From Siniperca chuatsi (lineage: Eukaryota > Chordata > Actinopteri > Centrarchiformes > Sinipercidae), in assembly GCF_020085105.1 (NCBI RefSeq), contig NC_058046.1, positions 15,111,175 to 15,175,174 of the forward strand: a DNA stretch of 64,000 nt, written 5' to 3'. The notes under the pieces were generated by a model, which saw nothing but the letters and a program-made list of their open reading frames with translations, searched no databases and was not told the origin of the DNA. Of the stretch, positions 14,801-28,185 are shown in pieces. The translations under genes were made by a program, and so were the position numbers. Position 1 is the stretch's first letter. Every line of letters begins with the position of its first letter.

Positions 14801-17800
14801 AATGGAAAATATCAGTCAGTTTAATACACGTCGAACGTTGGGTTAATTCGTCACCGTCAGGTCTGGAGATTTGGAGACATCTCACTGGATCTACTATTGA
14901 TTGTACAGGTCAACTCTGATTATGTGCTGTTAAGTGTTTGTAGAGACGCAATGCCGCTATTGAGTTGTCTTATTTATCGTCCAAGTCCCAAGTCTACATT
15001 CCTTATTGAACCTAATCGGGACCTATTTTGAATCAGTAATATATTTTGATGAATTCGGCTCGCAACTGATTGAACCAGCGGATTTAATTCATAAAAATCC
15101 AACTTTTAGAATTGGTTCGCACTGCTCTTTACCGCCCACCATGTTTCTTCTAAAGTGGAAGAATATTGAGGGAATAATAGATGAACCAGTTCTAAAATAT
15201 AAATTTTGTTGTATAAGATGCATGCCGAATTAAAGAGTGGAACCTAATGATTTGTGAAATCTTTTATGATAATACTAATACTGAACTGATACTAATAATC
15301 ATGATTTATTTTAAAGTGCAAGATTTTTAAGGGAGCTTGGTTACAATATATCCCGAATTGTGCCAGTTGTCTATGACTGCTAGGTGTGCCTTTTTACATC
15401 AGGGGACAGGGATGTTACATTAATTACATGTCCTGTGGGCATAATTACCAATTAAATAATAATAGCAACTAATGATTTTGTTCCTTTGTTTGGTAGCTGG
15501 AGTAAGTGGTTACATTAGTAGGGGGATAGGAACTCTCAATTTCATGTTGTCTGACTGCACTGTGACATATCACCCAGCCTCTCAGAGTTGGAACAATGTG
15601 ACAACTGTGGGATATTACTGTAATAATGACTTAAATTTCCCAGTCATGAACCTTCCCCCTCTCTTGTGAACAAATCTTTCCTAAGTGCCTTGAATTGGCA
15701 GCATAAAAATGTGTACATGTGTAAATGTGTACATGTGAGCATATTATGCTTTTCATTGCTTTTTTCCCCCACACCAATAAATTAAAATTCCATGGTTGTC
15801 ACATAAATCTGTTTGGCTCTGAGGATGTCTATCATGCATTCATATTTCTATTTCAGGGAGCAGTTTGCCATGCTTTCCACTTAAACACATGCATGCCGAA
15901 CCACAGAAAAGTGCTGAAAAGAAAGGACAGCTACCAAATAATGTTTTCCTCAGCATGCTACCCCCTTAAGAGCAGCAGCCAGATGCCCTGAGTGTGTGTG
16001 ACAGGCAGTCATTCTAGTTTATTAGTTTTAGCACATTTGACTGGCAGACTGGTATCTCTGACAACTTCCTATAATCAACTTTTCTATCACTGAAACTCTA
16101 TCCATTCACAAATGAACCAAACAACTGGCTGCATCTCTGTCTGTTGATTGAGTTTAGATTTTAGTCTCATGTTGATTAAAAAGGTCACCTGCATTAACAT
16201 CAGTCAGAGATTTAAAGAGCAAGACAGTTGTGATCTTTCCATTCCTGGAATACAGCCTGCACTTCTGTGTGTGTCTGTATCTCTGTGTGCGTGTGCGTGT
16301 GCATGTGTGTGTGTGTGTGCAGTGCAGAGCAGAGAGAGCTCAAGGCTGTGTGTTCACTTTGTCCCCACTACTGTTACAACTGCAGCCATCTCTGATCGTT
16401 AGTATTGAAAAGGTCACTGATGTGCCAGAGCTTCTCCTCAGTGTGACTACACCATCTTCAACATGCAGTCTTCATGATGCTTTTTTATGCAGTGATTTCA
16501 CTGTGTTCATTGCATGCTGCAGTTAAACTGGTCTGTTAAAGGCATTACTGCTTGTGCTTTTCATTGCGTTTGCAATTATACAACATGGGGGGGAAAGTCA
16601 GCATCCCATGTCAGTTCACTGGCCATCGAGTCCTTCGGCCCTTGTCTTACAATCAATAACCACTTACTGCAGAGAAGCTTTCTGCAGTCAAGTCTCTGTC
16701 TGTCCACCCAGCTTTCTGTCTCTCTCCTCTGTCTCTACTTGTCTATCAAGATAGATATCTCGAGTGTCTCCTCTGCTTGTATCTGTCTGTCTCTCCTCAT
16801 TCTCTTCCCTCCCCAGCCTTCATTCACCTCTGCAGTCACGTGTGTGTGTGTTCCTCTCTCTCTACCCCTGCTCTGTGCTGCTGTGTATCTGCAGTAGAGG
16901 TCATTCTGTTTTCTCTGCTGATATTGTCCATTGCTTTTTCCCAGAAGGCGGCTGCTGGGACTGAGATAGGCAGGACTTCCTCAACCTGAGAAACTCAGGG
17001 GGAACTGCAACCCATTACTCTATGTACTGTACGGCATGACAGCAGCTGTGGAGGAGGAGGGGGGTGAATTGCACTTTGTTTTGTGTGTGCATACCTCCTT
17101 GAGCCAGTTGTCTAAGGAATAGTGTGAAAAATGAGGCACTTATACCTTGCCCTGCCACAACATTGCCTCTCTGCCCACCCAATTATAGATCTTTTAACTC
17201 ACACTTATTCTTACACACACTTCCTTTCTCAGGAGGTTTCTTAATTTTTCAAAGCCTCTCGTCAGCTTTCGTCCTCCTCTCCTGCTCTCGGTTTCTGGCT
17301 TCACGACTCAAATACACACTAAACAAAGCCAGTTCAAAAACTGCCCCAACATACCATGGTAGAGCTCTTTCAGTAATGTTCTGTCCTATTTTTCTTTCTC
17401 CTTTTAGAAGTGTTGTGGCAGGCAGAGCCCTCGATGGGTTTGTCCTGACACGAGTGCCTCAAAAAGAAAAGAGAAGAGAGTGAGAGACAGAAGAGAGAGA
17501 GGGCAGATAGGGTTGATGCAGGAGGACATATCTGTGTATTGTAAGAATCATACTGTACATGGGACAGCATGTATATTTATGCAGCAGTAGATTGATGCCT
17601 CATGATGCTGATTCAGTGGATGAGGAAAGGAGTGATGGAGAAACAAAAGACATGCAGATAAACAGACAGACAATTAGTGAGGAGTGATGACCTGCCGAAG
17701 CAGAGGGAGATTGTGAAGAGATTGATGGTCATGGAGAGAGCTCAGTCCCACAGACAGATAATCGGACAAACAGCTAATGCAGAGCTGCTGGCAGCGGATC

Positions 17801-17912
17801 ACAATCGGACCAGGTCCACGTCTATCTGTCATGTCTATCTGTGGAAGCAGATGCTGAGCTGTCAGTCTTTTATACAGCGCTGTTTGACAGGCTGTCCAAT
17901 ACCTGCTACCTG

Positions 17913-17945
<33 letters not shown>

Positions 17946-19479
17946 CACAAGTTTTCCTTCATTTTACACTGCATCCGCGCTGGCAAACCATGATTATGTT
18001 TGTTTAGCGGAATTGCTCTTGTGTTTCTGATATGAGTGAAGCCTCAAAATGTGTGCACAGACACAAACAAACAGACACACACTCGCTAGATCTGTGGAGA
18101 TCTAATTGATAATCCATCTAGACTGCCCTTTGTCCTGCTCCCATGGCCCTCTGACGAAATGCTGGCATGGCCGTATAGAATCGATCATAATAATATCAAA
18201 GATACAGCTTTACACTCCCTCACACACGCACACACACATCATGCCACTCACATGATTGCTCACTGTGGTTTGGGCTTAGATGTTCGCAGACAGCGAGGAT
18301 AGTGTGTGAAGCAAGTGTGTGACAGAGGACACAAAATAGCTCATGGATTTGCTTAGCAAGAGAATTTGAAAGGGATGCAGTGCACAGTTAATGCTTGACT
18401 CCCGAATGGTCTGCTGCTGAACAACAACATGTTTACCAGCGTTTATCTCTGTGTGTGCGTGTGTCTGTAGGGTGACTGAAGTAAAGCCTCCATAAATACC
18501 ACCACACTGAGCAGTTAGTGACTGTCAGACCTCTGTTCTGCATTTGTTCCACACTGGAAAAACTTGACCAATAAAGGCCAGTTCTGATTTTTTTTGACCG
18601 ACTTAGCCAATAGCCAGTGTTTTGAAAGCATACTTATCTTTAAATAATAATATTTACTCTTTTGCCCTACTTTTTTAAATTTCTGGCTTGAAAAGCTAAA
18701 CCTACGTGGGACAGTGAACCTCTCTCAATTCAAACCGAGGCCCACATTTAGATTATTTAATTTACAGTACAAAGAAAATATAATTTCATTGCAGCTTTTA
18801 CACACTGCTGTGTTTATGCTTCCAGATTAGATGACTACAGGCTAAAATTAATGCCCAAGAAGTATCCAGTATTTAATGGAAGGTCCAATTTATTAATTTA
18901 ACCTTCAATATTGTCTATGTACATGGCCTAAATGAGGGTTATTTGCGTGGTTTATCTATCCTGTGTATAGATGTTTTGTACTAATTCCCTCACCACACAG
19001 ACAGAAGCAGGAAAGCCAAATGGGGTTAATTTTGAATTGTAGTGTAAGACCATGTGAGACCCAGACTAGCTCTGTTCATGTCAGCCTGCTTATGGTAGAT
19101 TTACATGTCAGCAGACAGAGGCTGTGCATTATTCTGTTGTAGATGAATAAATATTATGTTGAACTAGTGTCTGTTTGTGCAGTGTCAGTGTGTAGATAAG
19201 TGGTGGAGTAAATGAGGGTGTAGAAGTTTTAAGTGTTCCGCTAGTTTGTGTGCGTATATGTAAATATGGATCCCCCAGTCTGTTAGAGTTGTTCTGGAGG
19301 GCGGAGATAAGAAGCACAAACACACACACATACACACACACACACACACGCTCACTTTCTGCAATTAATTATGTTCCCTCTCTTGTTCTTTTCACATCGC
19401 AATCTCAGTTGGCCTTATCCACCTCCTTGCATTCCCTAACTCATTTTCTCACTGTCTCTAACTGAACTGGCACACATGC

Positions 19480-19534
<55 letters not shown>

Positions 19535-22500
19535 CACAACCATTAGTGTGGACCATTAGTAACCAAAGCAGGCTGTAAGTGCTGTAAAGTGACAGACTCA
19601 GGGACTGTGTGTGGATCTCACCTTACATGTGTTCCCTATGACATTAAAATGAATTAATCACGGGAGTGAAACAAATGCTGCTTTTATTATCCTGTGATAG
19701 CAATATTCCTCAGGTTTCTTAAGCAGCTATTAAATAATGGCATACCACAAGGCCTTAAAGCTGTCCCTCACAAAAAAGCAGTGTGTCGTCTTGTTGCTGA
19801 CCAATTGAGGGTAGGAATACTGTAATTTCTGAAATCATGAAACAATTGCAAGATAACTGGCTTTCATCAGCGCATAAGCTAGAATCCCCCTACTCACCCA
19901 CACACATGCACACACAGACACACCCTCCAGCTGTGCCTCGTCTTTCTTGATAATTTTACCCTAAGGCCAGAGGGCTGAGGGTCAGTTTAGCCATATCCAG
20001 CTTTGTTTTAACTCAGCTCAGAATATTATAATGAACCGCATTCACTTCTTGCTGATCGATAGTGATTCAAGGACATACATACACAGATACACATAGCTTC
20101 ACCACAGAGTATCTGCTGCCTTGCTATTGTCTGTCTCTGTCTTGTACACCTCCATGACCAACAAAAACCTCACCTCACCTCTAACAAATCTCACGTGGGG
20201 GCAGCACATGTGATTACATATATACACGCATGTGGCCATATAGTCTAAATATGGCAACAGCAGCAACAGTGATGAATAATAGAAAGTGTTAAAAGCAGCT
20301 TCAACTACAGAGCTCTTAGCTAGAAATGGGGCTCAGAGTTAGTACACAATATAAGAGCGAGACAGGCAGAGAAAATGACTACATTTACATGGATTGCAAT
20401 ATCCCATTATTGATTAAGACAGTAGAAGCTGTAAACAACATTGTCTGATTACTTTTACCTTTATAAGGCCCAAGTTGTAAAAAGCATACTTGAATTGTGG
20501 AGTATTCCAGAAGAGTGGAGAGAAGATAAGTAGAGAGAATAGTGGACACACAGTATGAATATATGGTATATATGGACTATCTGTATGCTTACAGGGTATA
20601 AATACCTTGGTAGTGATGCTGCTACTCAAAAAACTATTGGCACGACAAGCTATCACTGCAAATTAGACGCTTTTATTTAGTTTAATTAAAATAAGCTAGA
20701 TACATCGGTATGGGATGAGTTTTCCATTCAAACGAATTTCTTTCAGAAAATTATGAAAATGTTATCAAAAGTTTAAGCTTAAATGCCAAAACAAACAAAC
20801 AAAAATCTCTTCAAACATCTCTTCTTCCTCCTCTTCTCAAGTTTATTGGCAGCAGGCAAACAACAAAACCATATGGTTAGCAGAGGGGTTGGATATGTAA
20901 GATTGTTGATGTTTTAAATCACATGACACCAATTTAAAGAGTGCTTTTGAATGTGAAAAGAAGGCTTAAACTGAGAAGAATAATGCATTTTCAGATTTAT
21001 GCGCATTAATATGGTCTTAGCCCCACACTTATCTGCACCTCTCCATGTGTGTCTGTAGTGTAGGGAAGAGAGCAGAGGTAAAAGACAACAGGGAGGAGAG
21101 TTTGGCAGGCTTAAATGCTAGTTAGGCTGGCTGAGCTAATTAGCCCTGATTTCCTCATCCTGATTCAGACAAGGAGGAAAGCCTGGGATTACTGAGACAA
21201 GCATTGTGTGTGTGTCACTGAAATTGTGTCAGGCTGTTGGAAGTGTTCATCGGCAGGGGGGTTTGGGTGCGCTTATTTGCAAAAGTCAACTAAAAAGAGC
21301 TTTTCAAAATAAGACGGTGTAGTCCCTCATTCGTCCAGGAGTGTTCTATCGTAGAAAAGGTTTCAGTCGTAGTCATCTGGACACTGTTTTCAGAATCAAG
21401 GCGCACGTCACAAGACGACGTCTTGATTCTGAAAACAGTGTCCAGATGACTACGACTGAAACCTTTTCTACGATAAAAAGAGCTTTAGAAATGTGTTACA
21501 GTGTGTTGCACAGCAAGTGTTAGGTTGGGCTTGTGGTAGTGAGATAACTAGCCATCCCTCACCCCACTGAGGATGAAAAGGAGCTTAATGGCACGGGACC
21601 CAGCAGGGATGCCACTCTTCTTCAGGAAACTGCGGCACTGTGACCTCTTGCCCTCTACACCCTCCCTTTGTCCCTTTAGCTGTTCCTCATCTCCCGTTTG
21701 TCTGTCCCTATTTTCCCACTCCAACAACACTCCACCCTATTACATCCTTCTCATACATCTTGTGACTTCCATCTCATTGCCTGATTGAAGGGGTTTCATT
21801 GTAAAAGGAAAACACCTAAAAAGACATATGAAAGGTAACATACTGAAGAAAGAGTCTGTTGTCTAAATGTTTGTTCTGTAGAGGTTCATGTTGACTCTGT
21901 TTTTGTCTTTTTTTGGTTTGCTGCGTGGGAATTGTTGAACAGCAGTATGCCCCAAATTAATTTGGTGCTGTGAGCAAACACTAGTATACTCATTGCATTT
22001 AATTTATTTATTTGTTTATTGCTCATTTATCCGTGCTGTATGGAGGACTCCTGTAAAATACACAACCAGTCATGTGACACAGTTGACGAGTTCCAAGGCC
22101 TGTCATGGTGTCCCCTCGCCTCCTCCCCCACGTTTCCCGAGGTGCGAGGTAACGTGTCATCCTGTCAGTCACCATGACACTTACACACATACTGAGGTTC
22201 TTGGGAGAGTCAAATGAGTTTAGTTTTTTTTCTTTAAAGAGAAAGTGTTGTGCCACGCACTCCGCCCAGCCCCAGCCCCTCACAGCCATATTAGCCTAAG
22301 CGATAACACACACAGCCAACTTCCATTCACAGACTAACACCTCTCTTCAAACAGTAATTTAATGTGTTAGAGAAAGAACGGGCTGTAACAAAATTCCAGC
22401 CCAGAGCGGATTACAATGTCACATCAGTGCCTTTTTGCCTCATGTGTATCTTTTAATGTGATTAAATCCCCTTTTCTCTATCTCCCCAAGATCACAGCAG

Positions 22501-25500
22501 TCTTTGATCAGGGGCTTAGGAAGACCTGCTTCATACCAGTTCCTTTCCTAAACCCTCTTCTCCTTTCTTTGTATGGACTTCTGGCTTACAGGAAAAGCTG
22601 GCTAATCAGTTAATAATACAGTATCAACTTGTATAATAGTCAGTAGCTGTTTTCCAGGCCTGCAGTGTACAACACTGACTGTGCCAGTAAAGTTCACTGA
22701 CAAGGTTACAGTATTGCTGTGTGTGTGTTTCTTAATTCATTAATTGCCTCTTGCAGCCCCCTGCAGTCCAGTCTGCCAAATACTCTCATTAGGGTTTCTC
22801 CATTACTGTTTGACTGGAAAGGGAAGTTACTTGGCGACAACTCTTGTCCTTCCTGTCTTCTCATTAGGAACTGTGGATCGTGTTTTCTTCACTTTAGAGC
22901 TGTGAAACATACAAAACTATGCCAGAACTGCTCAAGAATACAAGTATTACCATCACATTTCTTAAATAAGTCTTCAGATCAGAATCAGAATCAGAAATAC
23001 TTTATTGATCCCCGAAGGGAAACTCTTTGTTATCAATAAAGTATTTCTGATTCTGATTCTGATCTGTGAGCAGTGATTCAAACCTTTTATGGTCTGTTTG
23101 GATCTTCAAAGAGTACAATACATTTTGTTGTGCTTCTTTTAAATTCAGCTCTGCAAGTCAGAGAGGATTTACAATCCAGTTTATTATATATGAACATAGC
23201 ATTGTTTTGTGTTTTGAATGCAGCCCAGTTTGTTTCCCCTGGTCCTCTTAGAGGTGAGATGGAAGAGGAACAGGAGGGGGTCCTGCTGTTATTAGTGTTT
23301 TTGTGCTGTTGTTACTCATAATAAACTACCCTGCAGGTTGAATGTAAACCCTTTTTTTCCCCAGCCCGCCGTTATTTATGAGTCTGGTCTGGAACCTGTA
23401 CACAGCATTTCATAAATCTATACTCTGCAAGCTTGTTAATTATATGCTGAGAGACCACACACAGTCATACAGTATACAGTACTAACACACACACAGGTGC
23501 TCACACACTTCCTGTTATTATCACCTATACATTGCTTTCAAATGACTGCAGTTTGGTTTGCGTGCCTGCTGCTTCTCCCAGCTCCCACTGTGCTACTACA
23601 ATATATGATAATGCAGAACCTGTGTATTAGGCTGAGTGTGCATAGCCGTGTAAGAGCCATCAAGCTTTAGTGTGCCTATAAATTGCTGAAGTGATCACTG
23701 CTTGGCAGACTCTAAGCTCCCTGTGCTCTCTCGTAGCTCTAAACAAATTTTTTTTATAGCTTGAAATTCACTCCACTGTTGCTCTCCTTAGGGCCAGCAG
23801 CCAAAAAAACAAATACACGTGCAAGTACAAAGTGCACACACAGAACAACTATGCGCTGATTCACTTGCATGCACTTGTTTGCGTACCCAGGCATATTCCG
23901 TCACCTCCTCGCATGCACATAAAACATGATTTAGGACACAGACGCATGCATATTATTTCTCTCTTTAGCACTTTCTGCTCCGACTCCGCCCCGTGTGTGC
24001 TGGGACCCAGCTGCATTGAAACACACTGCCTTTGTGTGAGAACAGCTGGCTGCAAAGTCATTTGGACACACGCTCACACACACATGCACATGTGGACAAG
24101 CACTTACAGATGCACACATAGTTTTCCATGCAAGCTGAGCTGAAACAGTCTCTATTGTCAGCGAATAATTGAATGCATAAGCTGTCGGGAGGGGGGAGAG
24201 TTCACAGTGTTCCAGCTATAGAGCGACTTGGTCCACTGTTGAAACTCTATAGCAATCACCTCAATAATGACATCAGCATGTTGGCACCTAGACCGGGGTA
24301 CACAGGCACATTTTGCCATATGAGAGGGCCCTGGGAGTGTGTGTGTGTGTGTTAAGTGTGTCCTGGCACTGAATAGACTTGGACTGCTTTGTAGCCAGCT
24401 TTGCTGTCGTAAAAGGCGAATGCAAACACTCCTGATTACTGTTTCTCTCCCCCCTCCTCTCTGCCTTCCATGACCAGTACCCAACCAGTTCCCTTCATTG
24501 TTGCTGTGCCCTGGCTTCCCAGCAGCAGCTGGAGTCTGAAACACTGTAGGGATGTTGTTTGGTGAATCGGACTATTGTTTTTGAGTGGTTTGGGTTTGGT
24601 TTGGGATTGGTGTCTGTTTTCTCCTAATCTCACTCCAGGCTATGTGTTCTGTAAATCATTGTACATATGTGCACGTATTGCACTAAATGTATGCTTTGAT
24701 ATGTGTTTGTGGGCATGAGTATGATAGTGTGTTGTGTGTTACTGACAGTCTGCTAATGTGACTTCCCCCTCCAACATCCCAGCAATTCACTCCCCACTCC
24801 ATTTCATCCATCCGCCCATATTCTATCCATTCTTCTTTCTTCTCGCTCTCCCTATATTCGACTTGTATCTTCATTCTCACTTTCCATTTTCTCTCATACA
24901 ACCCTCTCTCAGCTAATTTGCCATTGATTTTTTTTTTCTTTTTCTCTTCATTTATCTTTTACTCTTTCTTGCACTCTCAACCACTCCCTCCGTCATTAAC
25001 TGCAGCCGTGCTCTGGGTGTGGGAGAGGAAGAGGGTGAGCATGAGGGAAAGTAGTGGAAGAGGGTGGAGAGGAAGGCGAGGCACATAGTTGTGGCTGGCT
25101 AATTGAAAGCCAGCAGTTTGGTCTGTGAAGTCCCAGCATATGGGAGTGGTCAGGAATTTGTAATTCTTGGTTATGTTTGTGTGTGTGAAACAGAGACAGA
25201 GCACATTCGACTGTGTGAGCTTGTGTGTTTGTCTGCTTGTCTGTTTTTGATTTTTGTTTTAGTTATGCTCCACTGTTGTCCTCTTGCCTCTCTCTTTTCT
25301 ATCAGCCTCTGTCCACCCAGCTTTTGTATTGGTCCAGTCAGCTGCGGCATCTTGTCTGTCCACAAAGAAAACAACTTCAGAGTCAGCAAAGAAGAAAAGG
25401 TGCCACGGTTTTATGGTGTTTAGAGAAACCAGCCTTTAACTGGAGGATGCAGATTGCATCCCAATGTCAGCAATCCTCTCCATGACCTCTGACCTCCTTA

Positions 25501-28123
25501 TAGAGGAAGATGAGCAGAAGGACAATGTATCCACTGGTATTGATATTGATGCTAAATGTCTGCTAAATGTTTCATATGTGCAGTATATTATTGTGCACAT
25601 GCTAGTGCTACAGTAAAACCTAAGACTTGTCCTCTGTACTGGTATAATCTAACAAGACTGACTCTATAGCCATGCTAGCAGCTCTGTGCTCTGTGAGGCT
25701 GTACTTTGGCACAGCAGTGTTTTGTGCTGAATTCTAACATCAGCATGCTAATAGGCTCACAGTGACAATGCTAACATGCTGATGTTCATCAGGTATAATG
25801 TTTACATGTTCACCATCATGTTAGCATACCAAAATTTGCTAATTAGCACTAAACACAAAGTACAGCTGAGGCTGATGGGAATGTCATTAGTTTTACAAAG
25901 TATTTAGTCATAAACCAAAGTATTGGACAAATTGAAATTTGACCAATTGAAATCTGACTTGTTGATGGCGATAGATGAAAAGTCAGATGATCAGCAAAGT
26001 GATTACAATTCATCCTGAGGGGGAACATGAATGTCCAAATTTCATGGCAATCCATCCAGTAGTTGAGATATTTCAGTCTGGACCAAAGTGATGGACCAAC
26101 CAACAGACAACAGACGAAATTGCCATCCATAGAGCCATGCTGCTGACTAAAAATATGCTGGTGAAAATATGCTTTCTATTTTCAGCTCTAAAATTAGTTG
26201 CAGCATTTCACAACTATTAATGTGAAGAATTTTGTTCAGAAATGTAAAATGCAATTTAGTAAAAACTACTCTTCCTCCCCTCTGTTACTTTCATTCCCAA
26301 GTGGTTTGAATTGATAAGGTTCTGCTGTACAAAGCAAACCGTTTTTTCTCAATGTTTTTACTGATACTCATTTGTGTGTTAAACCTAACCCCATAGACTA
26401 ACCCCATGCTGTAACTGCAGTCGTCTGGTCTGCCCAGGGATAGAGGTCAGAGGTCAAGGGTCAGTGATCTGAACAGGAAAGCTTATTCATGCAGAACAAC
26501 ACATCGTAAACAAACCATTACACACCATCTGCAGTGGCGTCAAATCCCCAACCAGCATGCGTATGTTTGTGTAGGTGTGTGTGTTAGTGTCTCTGACATC
26601 ACACCCACAGACACACAAGTGTAGATCAACACACACAGCCACATGGGGACAAAGAGGTGATAGAGGAAGTGACCATCTGGTATCTACTGAGGCATCAAAT
26701 GACCTGCTGACTGGTTACATTGGCATTATGCATATGCTGTGTGCTTCACACAGTGATGCTTTCAAAATATATTGTTGTTTGAAGCAAATATTGCTTTACT
26801 ATTGCTGTGTTTATTGAAAAAAACATTTTTTATACAAACACATTGGTTGTTTTGTTCAAGGACACTTAAACATGTGGACAGGGACTGAACTACCAGCCCT
26901 GTGATTAATGGCCTACCTGCTCTACCGTCTTTATGATTTAGCACAAAAATTTAGTATTCAGTTGATCTAAATTCTGTCATAGCGCTCTTTAAGTTAATAG
27001 CTAAGAAGTAATTATGACGTTTTCTGCCTTTAGCCATTACTTCAACTGTCAAGTTTTAGAGATACACACTTGTCTTTTATTCCTCTCAGACAAAGACACT
27101 TTATCTGTCAATTATTTCCATGCGTGCTCATTTACAGAGCTTCATGCTTCATTACCTTGGCAACAGATTTGCTCATATAGAACTCACCACCTCTCTTTCT
27201 GTTGCCAAATCTCTGTCTCTTCATTCCCTGATTGCCACCTCCCTTTTGCCACCACTTTCTGTGTTTTCCCCATCATTCTTGTCTTGTCGTCTCTTCTCCA
27301 GCACCTTGATCTGCCTCGCTCTTGCTTGTCGTCCTCACCATCCCTCCCTCCTCATCCCCTCACCCTGTACACTGCTTGTCTCTTGACATTCAGCGCTTTC
27401 TCTTTTTTTTCCTCCCACTTACAGTTCCCTTTCTTATCTCTTTTTTTCTCTCAACTGCCTCTCACACTCCACCCAGACTTTTCGCCCTGTCAACCCATAT
27501 CTCCTCTGTTCTTCTGGCTCTCCCTCCTCTCCACTCCTTTCCTCAAGTCCCCCCTTGTTTTCTTTGACAGCACCACCTCCCCTCTGTGTCGCTGCGTAAT
27601 ACCCAACATGCGCTGCATCCCTGTCACCCATCCACCCTTGCTTCTCCCTCTATCTGGCTGCTGTCCACACTGCCACCATAACAGGCAGGCAGCCTCTCTG
27701 GCAATGTCCACTGGTCCAACACCTGCTACTCTGAAGAGACTGTGTGAGGGAGTTGCTGTGACATGTGTGTTTGTATAGTTGTATTCTGTGAGCATTTGTT
27801 AAATGATTACAAAAATAAAATGAGTTTCATCCACTCTAGACATTTGTCCTGCTTGTTGTTGCATGTGTGTAAGCCTGTGTTGTTTGATGTGTTTATCTCT
27901 TACTTCCCCGTCTGTGAGTGTTTATGTCAGTTTGTTGTACTGTTGTTAGCTCGACATACAGCCAGACGCGTGGATTAGAGTTAGAGTTAGGCTGCTCGTC
28001 TTCTATTCTGAGATCCCCCAGAAGGAGAAGCCTGTTAATTTAGCTGCTATAAATACAGGACCTCCTCGTAGCGGGTCACTCTAAGACCCGCTGCACAGAA
28101 CTGGACTGTGGTGACAGCTCCTT

Positions 28124-28185
<62 letters not shown>

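Noticed and set aside
27014..27778. 254-codon open frame on the plus strand
   Set aside because: Pyrimidine-rich Ser/Leu/Pro/Phe translation, no family resemblance, overlapping frames open on both strands, located deep in rtkn intron 1.
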